A program made the translations under genes and the position numbers. Under the pieces are notes generated by a model. It saw nothing but the letters and a program-made list of their open reading frames with translations, was not told the DNA's origin and did no database searches. DNA of 64,000 nt from Paractinoplanes maris (GTDB taxonomy: Bacteria > Actinomycetota > Actinomycetes > Mycobacteriales > Micromonosporaceae), in contig NZ_JALPVL010000001.1 in the NCBI RefSeq assembly GCF_023544465.1, forward strand, positions 744,001 to 808,000, given 5' to 3'. Shown here piece by piece: positions 50,606-58,977 of this stretch. The number at the start of each line of letters is the position of its first letter. Within the stretch, counting starts at the first letter, position 1.

Positions 50606-50639
50606 AGGCCCGCGAACCGGTTCGGTTCGCGGGCCTTTT
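50606..50639 (+). terminator. Intrinsic terminator of trxA
   Basis: AGGCCCGCGAACC pairs perfectly (13 bp) with GGTTCGCGGGCCT around a five-base loop and runs into TTTT. It lies 20 bases after the trxA stop. Confidence 0.9.
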
Positions 50640-50692
50640 CGTACGCCCGGCGAGTCGCCGGCGACACGCACGAAGCTGACTGGACAAGCAGA

Positions 50693-50708
50693 TCGAACAT
50701 GTGTTCGA
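50693..50708 (+). promoter_or_regulatory. Actinobacterial SOS (LexA) box
   Basis: TCGAACATGTGTTCGA is an exact match to the mycobacterial LexA consensus TCGAAC-N4-GTTCGA. It ends nine bases before the ATG of the radical-SAM gene. A TGGACA (-35-like) lies at 50681-50686, so the box covers the promoter and the start site. Confidence 0.85.
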
Positions 50709-50717
50709 ATTCCTGCC

Positions 50718-52724
50718 ATGCGATGGTCCAACCTGTCGGCCCCTGCCGGCGGCGGCTCGCTCCAGGACAGGGCAGCGCCGACGGCACCACCCCTGCCGCT
50801 GGCGCTGCCCGGCGCCGCTGTCCGCACCTTCGACACCCCCGGCTTCGCCGGCATGACGTTCTACGAGATCCAGGCGAAAAGCCTGATCAACCGAGTTCCC
50901 GGCGCGTCGCGGGTGCCCTTCGAGTGGACCATCAATCCCTATCGCGGGTGCTCCCACGCCTGCGCCTATTGCCTCTCCGGCGACACCCCGATCCTGATGG
51001 CCGACGGTGCCACCCGGCGGCTGGCCGACCTGCGCCCCGGTGACGCCGTCATGGGCACGATGGGCGCCGGCTCCACCCGCCGCTATGTGCCCACCACGGT
51101 GCTCGACCACTGGTCGACGTCCAAAGCCGCATTCCGCGTGACCCTGGCCGACGGCACCCGCCTGGTGTCCAGCGGCGACCACCGGTTCCTCACCGATCGC
51201 GGCTGGCGGCACGTCAGCCCGGCCGAGCCCCATCAGCCGGCGCTCGCCGTGGGCGACCTGATGTTCGGGGTCGGCCACTTCGCCGAGCCGCCCAAGGAGT
51301 CGCCCGACTACATGGCCGGCTTCCTCTGCGGCCTGATCCGCGGCGACGCGGGTCGTGGGGACGTCGGCCGTGGGGACGTCGGCGGCGTGCCGGCGCGCGG
51401 CGACGACGCCTGGGCGCGGGCTGACGGCTATCTCGACGACGTGCCGCTGCACGAGGCCCTGCGCTGGCCCGAGCTGCCCACCACGGGGTGGTACAGGGGC
51501 TTTCTGGCCGGTGCGTTCGGCTCCGTCGGGCGGGCCGACCGGCTGGCGATCAGCTTCGTCAGCGCCGACCGGCTCTACCTCGCGCGGGTGACCGAGGCAC
51601 TGACCCACCTCGGCCTGCCCAGCCGCACCCCGGTGCGGGTGCGCGGCGGGGGCACGGGCACCGTCGAGATCGATCGTGACCTGTGGGCGGCCCTGCGGTT
51701 CCGGCACCTCACCGGCATCGACGGCGCGCCGCTCGACGCCTCCGGAGTGGGCGTGCGGGCCGGGCGTCAGCTCGCAGTGGTCGACATCGAGGATCTCGGT
51801 CTGACCCTGCCGCTGTTCGACATCTCCACCGGCACGGGCGACTTCATCGCCGACGGCGTGGTCAGTCACAACTGCTTCGCTCGTCACACGCACAGCTATC
51901 TCGACCTCGACACCGGCCACGACTTCGACTCCAAGATCGTCGTCAAGGTCAACGCCGGCGAGCTGATCCGCCGAGAGCTGGCGGCGCCACGGTGGTCGGG
52001 CGCGCCGGTAGCCATGGGCACCAATGTCGACGTCTATCAGCGCGCCGAGGGCCGTTATCGGCTGATGCCCGAGATCCTGGCGGCGCTGCGCGACCACGCC
52101 AACCCGTTCTCGATCCTCACTAAAGGCACGCTCATCCTGCGCGATCTCGAGCTGCTCACCCAGGCGGCCGAGGTGACCCGGGTCGGACTGTCGTTCTCGG
52201 TCGGCTTCGTCGACGAGGAGGTCTGGCGCGCGGTCGAGTCGGGCACTCCCAGCCCGCGCCGCCGGCTCGACGCGGTGCGCCGGCTCACCGACGCCGGCTT
52301 CGACGTCGGCGTGCTGATGGCTCCGATCCTGCCCGGCCTGACCGACACCGACGAGTCGATCGACGAGACGGTGGCGGCGATCGCGGCGGCCGGCGCCACC
52401 AGCGTGACGCCGCTTCCGCTGCACCTGCGCCCCGGCGCCCGGGAGTGGTATGCGGCGTGGCTGACCCGGACCCGTCCCGACCTGGCACCGCGCTATCGCG
52501 AGCTCTACGGCAACGGGTCCTACGCGCCTCAGGCCTACCAGCGCGAGGTCACCGCCCGGGTGCGCATCGCGGCCCGGCGGCACGGCCTGCACCGGGCCGA
52601 GCCCGGTGAGGCGCGGGCGATCAACCCGGTCCACGAGCGGGAGGCGGCGGAGGGCCCGCAGCGAGAGATGGCGGTGGACCCGCAGCGGGAGGTTGCGGTG
52701 GACCAGCAACTGACTCTGCTGTGA
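50718..52724 (+). CDS. Rv2578c-type radical-SAM protein with an intein in its cluster motif
   Basis: A 668-codon precursor. The host protein is a radical-SAM enzyme of the Rv2578c type (RGCSHACAY, then CFARHTHSYLDLDTG, then GTNVDVYQRAEGRYRLMP and SILTKGTLILRDLELL). The CxxxCxxC that holds the [4Fe-4S] cluster is C78, C82 and a third cysteine provided only after splicing. Codons 85-385 form an intein (separate entry); removing it gives a product of about 367 residues. The substrate is unknown; the SOS box suggests a DNA-damage role, and related spore-photoproduct-lyase-like proteins also act on DNA. ATG at 50718 lies downstream of the LexA box. A tail of repeated QRE units follows residue 640. 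Confidence 0.9.
   Translation: MRWSNLSAPAGGGSLQDRAAPTAPPLPLALPGAAVRTFDTPGFAGMTFYEIQAKSLINRVPGASRVPFEWTINPYRGCSHACAYCLSGDTPILMADGATRRLADLRPGDAVMGTMGAGSTRRYVPTTVLDHWSTSKAAFRVTLADGTRLVSSGDHRFLTDRGWRHVSPAEPHQPALAVGDLMFGVGHFAEPPKESPDYMAGFLCGLIRGDAGRGDVGRGDVGGVPARGDDAWARADGYLDDVPLHEALRWPELPTTGWYRGFLAGAFGSVGRADRLAISFVSADRLYLARVTEALTHLGLPSRTPVRVRGGGTGTVEIDRDLWAALRFRHLTGIDGAPLDASGVGVRAGRQLAVVDIEDLGLTLPLFDISTGTGDFIADGVVSHNCFARHTHSYLDLDTGHDFDSKIVVKVNAGELIRRELAAPRWSGAPVAMGTNVDVYQRAEGRYRLMPEILAALRDHANPFSILTKGTLILRDLELLTQAAEVTRVGLSFSVGFVDEEVWRAVESGTPSPRRRLDAVRRLTDAGFDVGVLMAPILPGLTDTDESIDETVAAIAAAGATSVTPLPLHLRPGAREWYAAWLTRTRPDLAPRYRELYGNGSYAPQAYQREVTARVRIAARRHGLHRAEPGEARAINPVHEREAAEGPQREMAVDPQREVAVDQQLTLL
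50970..51872 (+). other. Intein with LAGLIDADG-type insert (301 residues)
   Basis: Begins at Cys85 with the block A pattern CLSGDTPILMADGATRRLADL, has block B as GTRLVSSGDHRFLTDRGW, and ends with block F/G DISTGTGDFIADGVVSHN followed by the +1 cysteine of the host. Between the splicing halves lie two LAGLIDADG-like helices: FLCGLIRGDA near residue 200, which keeps an aspartate at the catalytic position, and GFLAGAFGSVG near residue 260, where that position is valine. A tandem GRGDV repeat follows the first. Splicing residues look intact; the endonuclease looks impaired. Confidence 0.92.
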
Positions 52725-52725
52725 C

Positions 52726-52731
52726 TACAGT
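52726..52731 (+). promoter_or_regulatory. Candidate leaderless -10 box inside the radical-SAM 3' end
   Basis: TACAGT ends seven bases before the ATG at 52739, supporting that start for the CoA-binding protein. It overlaps the region just after the radical-SAM stop codon. Confidence 0.45.
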
Positions 52732-52738
52732 CGATCGC

Positions 52739-53146
52739 ATGAGGGATGCACAGCAGATCCTGGCCGAGGCGAACGTCATCGCGGTGGTCGGCGCGTCACG
52801 AGATCCGTTCAAGCCGGCCCACACGGTTCCGCTCCAGATGCTCCGGCACGGGTGGCGGATCATTCCGATCAACCCGTTCGTCGACGAGGTGTTCGGGGTC
52901 AAAACGGTCCCCACGCTGGCCGACCTCGACGAGCCGGTCGACCTGGTCAACGTGTTCCGGCCGTCCAGCGACGCGGTCGACGTGGTGCGGCAGGCGGTCG
53001 CCATCAAGGCGCCGGCGGTGTGGCTGCAGAGCGGCATCTTCTCGGCCGAGGCACGGCGCATCGCCGAGGAGGCCGGGCTCGACTATGTCGAAGACCGCTG
53101 CCTGGCGGTCGAGCGGGCCGTCGGAAGCCTGACCAAGCTGCCCTGA
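52739..53146 (+). CDS. CoA-binding domain protein (YccU-like)
   Basis: A 135-residue Rossmann-type protein of the CoA-binding (YccU) family: NVIAVVGASRDPFKPAHTVPLQMLRHG near the start, IIPINPFVDEVFGVKTVPTLADLDEPVDLVNVFRPS in the middle, and VWLQSGIFSAEARRIAEEAGLDYVEDRCLAVE at the end. It should bind CoA or an acyl-CoA but shows no catalytic residues. ATG at 52739 is chosen for its TACAGT box; GTG at 52721, overlapping the previous stop as GTGA, is an alternative that would couple the two. Confidence 0.88.
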   Translation: MRDAQQILAEANVIAVVGASRDPFKPAHTVPLQMLRHGWRIIPINPFVDEVFGVKTVPTLADLDEPVDLVNVFRPSSDAVDVVRQAVAIKAPAVWLQSGIFSAEARRIAEEAGLDYVEDRCLAVERAVGSLTKLP

Positions 53147-53255
53147 CGATCGGGTCCGGTCGGTCCGATTACCGTCGCAACCTGCGGACACGTGCACCTA
53201 TCGTGTTCCCTTCGGCTGCCCGGCTAGTACGGTGCCCGGGAACGAGGAGGACTTG

Positions 53256-53828
53256 ATGACGTATCCACCCGGTGGCACACCGGATCCATATCAGCCGCAG
53301 CAGCCATATGGGCAGCAGCCGTACGACCCGACCGCGCCTTATTCGGCCGAGCCGTCGAGCGGCCAGCCGTACGGATCGCAGCCGGCCAGCGGCCAGCCTT
53401 ACGGACAGCCGTATGGCACTCAGCCGTCCACCGGGCAGCCTTATGGCTCTCAGCCGTCCACCGGGCACCCTTATGGCTCTCAGCCGTCGAGTGGCCAGCC
53501 CTACGGGCAGCCGCCGCCCTACGGGCAGCAGGACGCGTACAAGCAGCCGTACGGACAGCAGCCGGGCTACGGCCAGCCCTACGCTCCGCCGACGACCAAC
53601 ACGATGGCCATCCTGGCGCTGGTGTTCGCGTTCATCTTCCCGCCCGCCGGGATCGTGATGGGGCACGTCGCCAAGAAGCAGATCCGTCGGACCGGTGAGC
53701 AAGGCGAAGGCCTGGCCACCGCCGGCCTGTGGCTGAGTTACATCTTCACCAGCATCTACGTGCTGATCTGCGCGTTCTACATCGTCATCGGGATCGTCGC
53801 CGCCGGCGCCTCCAGCACGAGCCCGTAA
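53256..53828 (+). CDS. DUF4190-type membrane protein with Gln/Pro/Tyr repeats
   Basis: A 190-residue protein. Residues 1-110 are a low-complexity Gln/Pro/Tyr/Gly region with seven or more imperfect units of the form GQPYGSQPSS. Residues 117-185 hold two membrane helices (NTMAILALVFAFIFPPAGIVMGHVA and GLWLSYIFTSIYVLICAFYIVIGIVAAG) separated by KKQIRRTGEQGEGLA, the DUF4190 signature of actinobacterial membrane proteins. ATG at 53256 has GAGGAGG five bases before it. Function unknown; the repeat may phase-separate or bind wall polymers. Confidence 0.85.
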   Translation: MTYPPGGTPDPYQPQQPYGQQPYDPTAPYSAEPSSGQPYGSQPASGQPYGQPYGTQPSTGQPYGSQPSTGHPYGSQPSSGQPYGQPPPYGQQDAYKQPYGQQPGYGQPYAPPTTNTMAILALVFAFIFPPAGIVMGHVAKKQIRRTGEQGEGLATAGLWLSYIFTSIYVLICAFYIVIGIVAAGASSTSP

Positions 53829-53842
53829 CTCGCACACCGCGC

Positions 53843-53868
53843 CGGTCGGCCGGGCACCCGGCCGGCCG
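53843..53868. terminator. Hairpin between convergent genes
   Basis: An 11-bp GC stem (CGGTCGGCCGG with CCGGCCGGCCG, one G-T pair) closes a four-base loop between the DUF4190 and SDR gene ends. Confidence 0.55.
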
Positions 53869-53879
53869 CGCGACGAAGA

Positions 53880-54671
53880 TCAGCGGAACTCGGCCTCGCG
53901 GACACTGTTGCCGCCGTCGACGACCAGCATCTGGCCGGTGATGTAGGAGGCCGCGGGCGAGCAGAGGAATGCGATCGCCGCGGCGACCTCGTCCGGGGCA
54001 CCGGGACGGCCGATCGGCGTACCCAGGCCCTGCTTGATCTCGGACACCGTGGAAGCGGCCGTGTAGATCGTGCCGGGGGCCACGCAGTTGACGTTCACGC
54101 CGTCGGCCACCAGCTCCATCGCGAGCGCGCGGGTCAGGCCGACGACACCGGCCTTGGCCGCCGCGTACGCCGCCTCGGTGGGCAGAGCGTTGACCGCGCC
54201 GGCCGTGGCGGCGAGGTTGACGATGCGACCCCAGCCCCGCTCGGCCATGCCGCCCTGGAAGGCCCGGCTGCACAGGAACGCCGTGCTCAGGTTGCGGTCG
54301 ATCTCGGATTTCCACTCGTCGTACGTCAGCTGGGAGACCGGCCGCAGGATCTCGGGGCTGGCCCGGCTGGTGAGGCCGGCGTTGTTGACCAGCACCTCGA
54401 CGTCGCCCAGCTGGTCGGTGATGGCGTCGGCCAGCGCGCCCACCTCGGCCTCGTCGGTCAGGTCGGCCACGAAGCCGGTGATGCCGAGCTCGGCCGCCCG
54501 CTCGTGAATGCGCCGGGTGGTGGACACGATCGCCACCCGCGCCCCGAGGTCGCGTAGCCGGCGCGCCGTCGCGTAACCGATCCCGTCCGGACTTCCGGCC
54601 CCCGTGACCAGGGCGACCTTTCCGTCCAGCCGTAACGTGACCGGCGCTTCCTGCGCTTCCTCAGCCTCCAC
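53880..54671 (-). CDS. Short-chain dehydrogenase (FabG-like)
   Basis: A 263-residue SDR with the nucleotide-binding [15 protein letters not shown] (an extended variant of TGxxxGxG), NNAGLTS, the catalytic serine region NLAATAG where alanine replaces the usual serine, AYAAAKAGV (YxxxK) and the C-terminal [13 protein letters not shown]. The missing serine is notable but some active SDRs vary there. GTG at 54669-54671 has GGAGG five bases upstream. It may reduce a 3-ketoacyl or alcohol substrate; nothing in the context tells which. Confidence 0.85.
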   Translation of the reverse strand: MEAEEAQEAPVTLRLDGKVALVTGAGSPDGIGYATARRLRDLGARVAIVSTTRRIHERAAELGITGFVADLTDEAEVGALADAITDQLGDVEVLVNNAGLTSRASPEILRPVSQLTYDEWKSEIDRNLSTAFLCSRAFQGGMAERGWGRIVNLAATAGAVNALPTEAAYAAAKAGVVGLTRALAMELVADGVNVNCVAPGTIYTAASTVSEIKQGLGTPIGRPGAPDEVAAAIAFLCSPAASYITGQMLVVDGGNSVREAEFR

Positions 54672-54855
54672 CTGGACCTCCACCTCTGTCGCGACCCGGG
54701 TCCGTCTGCCGCCGCGGTGGTCGCTCCCGGCGCGGTGACCGGGGCCGACGTCGCAGCCGACGTGGCGCATCCCGGACCATCCTCTCAGCCCGGTTCCACC
54801 CGGGTTGCCCCAGGGACACCTTTCCCGTCGTGGGGCGAACCGCGGGAAACGGCGG

Positions 54856-55497
54856 TCAGTCGTTGCGCGGGGTCGCGGTGGGGTTGGTCAGCGGACGGAC
54901 CGGGGCTTCCTGGATGAAGAGCAGCGGAGCCTCGGGGCCGTAGCGGGCGGGCAGCTCGGTGCGGGCCCGATCGAGGTCCTGGGTGCCGATCTCGACGCCG
55001 GCGCCGTCGTGGCGGGCACCGACCGAGACGATGCGGACGCCGGTGTGGGTCCAATAGTCCAGGTCGGCCAGCACCCGGTCGTGCCAGACGGCCAGGTCGG
55101 CGGCGGTGTGGGCGGCGTCGCGGACCACGATGCAGGTGTCCTCGGCGGTCTGCCGGATGAACTCGTCGAAGGCGGCCGAGGGCACCCGGTGCACGATCGC
55201 GCGGGTGTTCTCCTGATCGACCTCCAGGCCCGCGTAGCTGACGCCGAAGCGCTCGTGGCCGACGTGGTCGATCCGGTCGATGGCGGCCTGCAGTTTGGCC
55301 GGGGTCACCGGCATGGCCACCCCGGCGACGGCCATCCGCTCCGGCAGGCGCAGGAACTCGCAGCCCGCGGTGCTCCAGCCGCCGGTCAGACCGGGGTCGT
55401 CGGCGGGCTGGTCGCCGATCGCGTCGCCACAGCCGCCGATCACGAGGACCGCCGCGAGCACAGCCAGACAGCCGATTCGGAATCGAGACCCATACAT
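54856..55497 (-). CDS. Putative lipoprotein of unknown function
   Basis: A 213-residue exported lipoprotein. [25 protein letters not shown] is a type II signal with lipobox IGGC. The mature part is a mixed alpha/beta domain with [19 protein letters not shown] and a cysteine pair, ending [14 protein letters not shown]. No enzyme signature is visible. ATG at 55495-55497 has GAGGGGG five bases upstream. It may be a cell-surface binding protein. Confidence 0.8.
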   Translation of the reverse strand: MYGSRFRIGCLAVLAAVLVIGGCGDAIGDQPADDPGLTGGWSTAGCEFLRLPERMAVAGVAMPVTPAKLQAAIDRIDHVGHERFGVSYAGLEVDQENTRAIVHRVPSAAFDEFIRQTAEDTCIVVRDAAHTAADLAVWHDRVLADLDYWTHTGVRIVSVGARHDGAGVEIGTQDLDRARTELPARYGPEAPLLFIQEAPVRPLTNPTATPRND

Positions 55498-55640
55498 CGC
55501 ATTCCCCCTCTCTACCCGGCACCGGCTCGTGCCGCCAGGCGCGCGCCCGCCAAGGCTCAACGACCGAAAGGCGCGAACAGAACAAATGGGTACGAGATAG
55601 ATGAGCCGCCCGCGCTCGGATGATCGGCCCGCGGGGGCAC

Positions 55641-55744
55641 CGGGCGAGCGCGGGTATGGGGACGAGCGCGGGCATCGGGACGAGCGCGGGTGTCGGAGCG
55701 CGCACGGGTGTCAGGGCGCGCGGGGTGTCGGGGCACCCCGGGGT
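55641..55744. repeat. Tandem 18-bp repeat, about six diverging units
   Basis: Units of the form GGGGACGAGCGCGGGYAT begin near 55641, 55658, 55676, 55694, 55712 and 55729, increasingly diverged to the right. They lie between two minus-strand genes and do not form a credible protein. Confidence 0.75.
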
Positions 55745-55755
55745 CAGCGGGTCAA

Positions 55756-56670
55756 TCAGTCCGGGAGGGTGGGGTCGACCGCGGGGCTGGTCGAACGGGT
55801 GGCGCCGAGGATGAAGACGGCCACGCCGGCCAGCAGCAGCGCCAAGCCGGGCAGGGCGGCCGGCCGCGGTTGCTGGCCCAGCCACACCCAGGCCAGCAGG
55901 GCGGCGCCCGGCACCTCGAGCAGGATGAGGACGCTGACCGTGGTGGCCGACGTGTGCTCCAGCGCGTAGTTGAACATCGAGTGACCGAGCAGCTGGGCCC
56001 CCACGACGAGGCCCAGGACGGCAGCCCACGTGCGGTGGTCGTAGCCGACCAGGTCGAGCCCGGCGGCCAGGCACACCACCAGCAGGATCACCGCGCAGAC
56101 GCCGTAGCAGATCCACGTGTACGTGGTCGTCCGCAACTCGGTCCGCGCCCGCTCACCCAGGGCGGTGTAGACGGCGGCGAAGACACCACCGAGAAGCGCC
56201 AGGACGTCGGCCAGCACCGCCTGGGTGGAGACGCCGATGTCGGCCCCGGTGGCCCAGGCGGCGCCGGCCACGGCCAGGCCGATGCCCACCCACCCGGCCG
56301 TCGAGGGGCGCCGCCCCTGAACCGCCGCGATCAGGCCCTGCCACACCGGCTGGGTGGCCACCAGTGCCGCCGAGGTCGCCACCGAGCCGAGCTGGACGCT
56401 GGGCATCCAGGTCGCGAAGTGGGCCGCGAGGGCGACGCCGGCGAGCACGCCGAAGACCTTCGCCCGGCGCGAGGCCCCGAGCATCTCGGCGCGCCGGGGC
56501 CCGTACGTGATGGGGGTGAGCGCCAGGGTGGCCAGCGCGTTCCGCCAGAACGCGAGGGCCAGGGCCGGAGCGGCCGCGAAGGCGATCAGCGGGGCCGAGG
56601 ACGAGACGGCGAGGACCGCGACGATCAGCGCCAGAACAGTCGGCAAACGCGCCGATGAGCGCTCATTCAT
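55756..56670 (-). CDS. EamA/DMT-family transporter
   Basis: A 304-residue protein with ten membrane helices in two repeated halves, typical of drug/metabolite transporters. The first repeat includes AFWRNALATLALTPI; the second ends SVLILLEVPGAALLAWVWLGQQP, the EamA signature around helix 9. It likely exports or imports a small metabolite; no substrate clue is present. ATG at 56668-56670 is the start. Confidence 0.9.
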   Translation of the reverse strand: MNERSSARLPTVLALIVAVLAVSSSAPLIAFAAAPALALAFWRNALATLALTPITYGPRRAEMLGASRRAKVFGVLAGVALAAHFATWMPSVQLGSVATSAALVATQPVWQGLIAAVQGRRPSTAGWVGIGLAVAGAAWATGADIGVSTQAVLADVLALLGGVFAAVYTALGERARTELRTTTYTWICYGVCAVILLVVCLAAGLDLVGYDHRTWAAVLGLVVGAQLLGHSMFNYALEHTSATTVSVLILLEVPGAALLAWVWLGQQPRPAALPGLALLLAGVAVFILGATRSTSPAVDPTLPD

Positions 56671-56807
56671 CCCTGGCAGTCGCTTCTTGCAGACGGATGC
56701 ACCACAGTTTGCCGACCCCTATTGAACGGAGAGTGATGCTGTAGCTACTCTCACCGAGGTTTCCCGCCCCTTTCACCCCCCTCTATGTTTCCGGGAGGCG
56801 TTTCGCC

Positions 56808-57524
56808 ATGTCCGCATACCGTGCGGTCGTGTTCGACTTTTTCGGCACCCTCACCCGATCTGTCCAACGGGGTCCCCAACATGCCGAGATCGCCCGGTCG
56901 CTCGGCGCCGACCCCGAGGCCGTCAAAGGGGTGCTCGACCGCACGTTCCGGGCCCGAGCCCGCGGACGGTACGGGTCCGCCGAGGCCACCCTACGGTGGG
57001 TGATCGAGCAGGCCGGTGGACGCCCCCGCACCGAGCAGTTGCGGGCGGGCGTGCCGGCCCGGGTCGACGCTCTCAAGGCCGACACCCGGCTGCGGGACGA
57101 CGCGGTGAGCGCGCTCGGCGCGATCAAGCGGCGGGGTCTGGCCACCGCGCTGATCAGTGACTGCACGCATGAGCTGCCGGCCTTCCTGCCCAGTCTGCCG
57201 GTGGCGCCGCTGCTGGATGCCACCGTCTATTCCGTACGCCTGGGCGTCTGCAAGCCCGACGCCCGCATCTACCTCGCGGCGTGCGAGCAACTCGGCGTGC
57301 TGCCCCGCGAGTGCATCTACGTCGGCGACGGCGGCAGCCACGAGCTGACCGGCGCCGCCGCGGTCGGCATGACCCCGGTCCGGCTGGCCGCGCCCGACCT
57401 GGCCAACCACCTCGTCTTCGACGCCGACACCAACTTCGCCGGCCGTACGGTCCGCTCGCTCACCGAGGTCGTCGGCCTGGTCGACCGCTCCCGTATCGCC
57501 GACCGCCAGCACGCGGCAACCTGA
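56808..57524 (+). CDS. HAD-family hydrolase
   Basis: A 238-residue phosphatase of the haloacid dehalogenase superfamily. Motif I VVFDFFGTLT (the second aspartate is replaced by F, as in HAD proteins with the DFFGT form), motif II LISDCT, motif III lysine in GVCKPDARIY, and motif IV YVGDGGSHELTGAAAVG. Substrate unknown. ATG at 56808 has GGGAGG about ten bases upstream. It is divergent from the EamA transporter and upstream of a small split-barrel-like gene. Confidence 0.88.
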   Translation: MSAYRAVVFDFFGTLTRSVQRGPQHAEIARSLGADPEAVKGVLDRTFRARARGRYGSAEATLRWVIEQAGGRPRTEQLRAGVPARVDALKADTRLRDDAVSALGAIKRRGLATALISDCTHELPAFLPSLPVAPLLDATVYSVRLGVCKPDARIYLAACEQLGVLPRECIYVGDGGSHELTGAAAVGMTPVRLAAPDLANHLVFDADTNFAGRTVRSLTEVVGLVDRSRIADRQHAAT

Positions 57525-57549
57525 CCGCGCGGCGTGCGAGGATGGCGCG

Positions 57550-58044
57550 GTGACGTCCGCGGTGCTCGAAGAGGCGCTCAAGAAGGCCGCGCTGGCCTGG
57601 ATCTCGGTCGGCGACGGCCCGGCCCTGGCGCTGTGGGTGATGCCGCTCGACGGCTCACTGATCGTGGTCACCGGCCCGGGCGAGCAGTTCGCCCCGGGCC
57701 TGGCCGAGTCGGCCCGGGCCACCGTTCGGCTGCGCGGTGACAACGGCGGCCTCATCGTGATCACCGAGGCCACGGTGACCCGGGTGGCCCCCGGCACCGA
57801 CGAGTGGGCCGAGACCGCCCCCCAGCTGGCCGCCAAGCGACTGAACGCCTCGGGGACCGCCGATGAGGTGGCGGCGCGCTGGGCCGCCTCCGGCTGCGCG
57901 GTCGTCCGGCTGACCCCGGTCGACGACTCGCCGGTGTCCGCACCCGACCTGCCGACCGGCTCGGGAGCCGCCGAGCCGCGCGACACGCCGGCCCGCGTCG
58001 AGACTCCTCGCCCGTTCCGCCTGCACCGGGTCAAGCGCCGCTGA
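57550..58044 (+). CDS. Small protein with split-barrel (FMN-binding-like) pattern
   Basis: A 164-residue protein opening AALAWISVGDGPALALWVMPLDGSLIVVTGPGEQFAPGL and continuing ARATVRLRGDNGGLIVITEATVTRVAPG, the strand order of pyridoxamine-phosphate-oxidase-like flavin split barrels, then an Arg/Pro-rich tail. The assignment is from pattern only and no FMN residues can be named. The start is GTG at 57550, 25 bases after the HAD gene. GAGGAT six bases before the GTG could be a -10 box. Confidence 0.62.
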   Translation: MTSAVLEEALKKAALAWISVGDGPALALWVMPLDGSLIVVTGPGEQFAPGLAESARATVRLRGDNGGLIVITEATVTRVAPGTDEWAETAPQLAAKRLNASGTADEVAARWAASGCAVVRLTPVDDSPVSAPDLPTGSGAAEPRDTPARVETPRPFRLHRVKRR

Positions 58045-58077
58045 GGCATGTCCCAGAAGTGGAGCCGCCGACACGGC

Positions 58078-58950
58078 TCAGCCGATGAACGGCGGGACGA
58101 TGATCTCGCCCTTGGCTATCGGGCAGACGTGGCCGGCCACGGTGGCCAGCGTGGCGGCTCCGGCGCTGGCAGTCACGGTGCAGTCGAGCAGGGACGGGCG
58201 CTTCATCTCGATGCCCTGGTGCACCCGGTAGGACGACACGCCGTCCGGCGGCAGCAGACCGGCGGCGACCAGCCAGATACCCAGGCCGAGGGCCGCCGAG
58301 CCGGTTGCCGGGTCCTCGGGCACCGCGCCGCCGGGCACGAAGACCCGGGAGTGCGCCTCGGCGTCCGACGGCGACCACGAGAACACGCACAAGTCGGTGA
58401 CCCCGGCCCGCTCCGCCGCCGGCTGGTCGATCCGCACGCCGGCGAGCGCCTCCCGGCGTACGGGAAGGAAGACCCAATCGAGGCCGCACCCGGCCAAGCG
58501 GGGCGCACCCTCGGCGGAGTCGCCGGCCGTCAGCCCGGCCAGGGCCAGCAGGGGCGCGGGGTCGAGCGGGTCGCCGAGCCGGGGGACGCCACCGGTGAGC
58601 GTCGCCGCGCCCGGCTCGCGGACCGTGATCGGCAGCAGGCCCGCGCCGCACTCCTGCACCACCTCTCCCGGTGGAAAAAGACCGCGGCGCATCGAGGTGA
58701 CCGCCGCGCCCACGCTGGGGTGGCCGGCGAACGGCAGCTCCGCCTCGGGCGTGAAGATGCGCGCCCGGTAGGTCGCCGCGGGATCGGTCGGCGGGAGGAC
58801 AAAAACCGTCTCGGCCAGGTTGAACTCGCGGGCCAGGGTGTGCATCTGGTCGGTGGCCAGCTCGGTGGCGCCGTAGACCACCGCGAGCGGGTTGCCCGCG
58901 AAGGGCCGATCGGTGAACACGTCGACGATCTCGTACGCCACTCCTGACAT
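58078..58950 (-). CDS. PhzF-family isomerase/epimerase
   Basis: A 290-residue protein of the diaminopimelate-epimerase-like PhzF fold. Family marks are VFTDRPFAGNPLAVV at the start, the catalytic-glutamate region EFNLAETVFVLPP, FTPEAELPFAGHPSVGAA, and the second-half PATGSAALGLG. Phenazine genes are absent, so it probably acts on another small substrate. ATG at 58948-58950 lies six bases after TAGGGT on the minus strand, so it may be leaderless. Confidence 0.9.
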   Translation of the reverse strand: MSGVAYEIVDVFTDRPFAGNPLAVVYGATELATDQMHTLAREFNLAETVFVLPPTDPAATYRARIFTPEAELPFAGHPSVGAAVTSMRRGLFPPGEVVQECGAGLLPITVREPGAATLTGGVPRLGDPLDPAPLLALAGLTAGDSAEGAPRLAGCGLDWVFLPVRREALAGVRIDQPAAERAGVTDLCVFSWSPSDAEAHSRVFVPGGAVPEDPATGSAALGLGIWLVAAGLLPPDGVSSYRVHQGIEMKRPSLLDCTVTASAGAATLATVAGHVCPIAKGEIIVPPFIG

Positions 58951-58956
58951 GTCCGG

Positions 58957-58971
58957 ACCCTAACCTAGGCT
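58957..58971. promoter_or_regulatory. Two back-to-back leaderless -10 boxes
   Basis: TAGGGT (58957-58962, minus strand) and TAGGCT (58966-58971, plus strand) are three bases apart. Each ends six bases before a start codon: ATG at 58950 and GTG at 58978. Both transcripts would begin at their start codons, only 27 bases apart. Confidence 0.55.
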
Positions 58972-58977
58972 GGACCC

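Noticed and set aside
58062..58079. Terminator hairpin GAGCCG/CGGCTC between the convergent gene ends
   Set aside because: Only six base pairs with a six-base loop, too weak to call in this composition.
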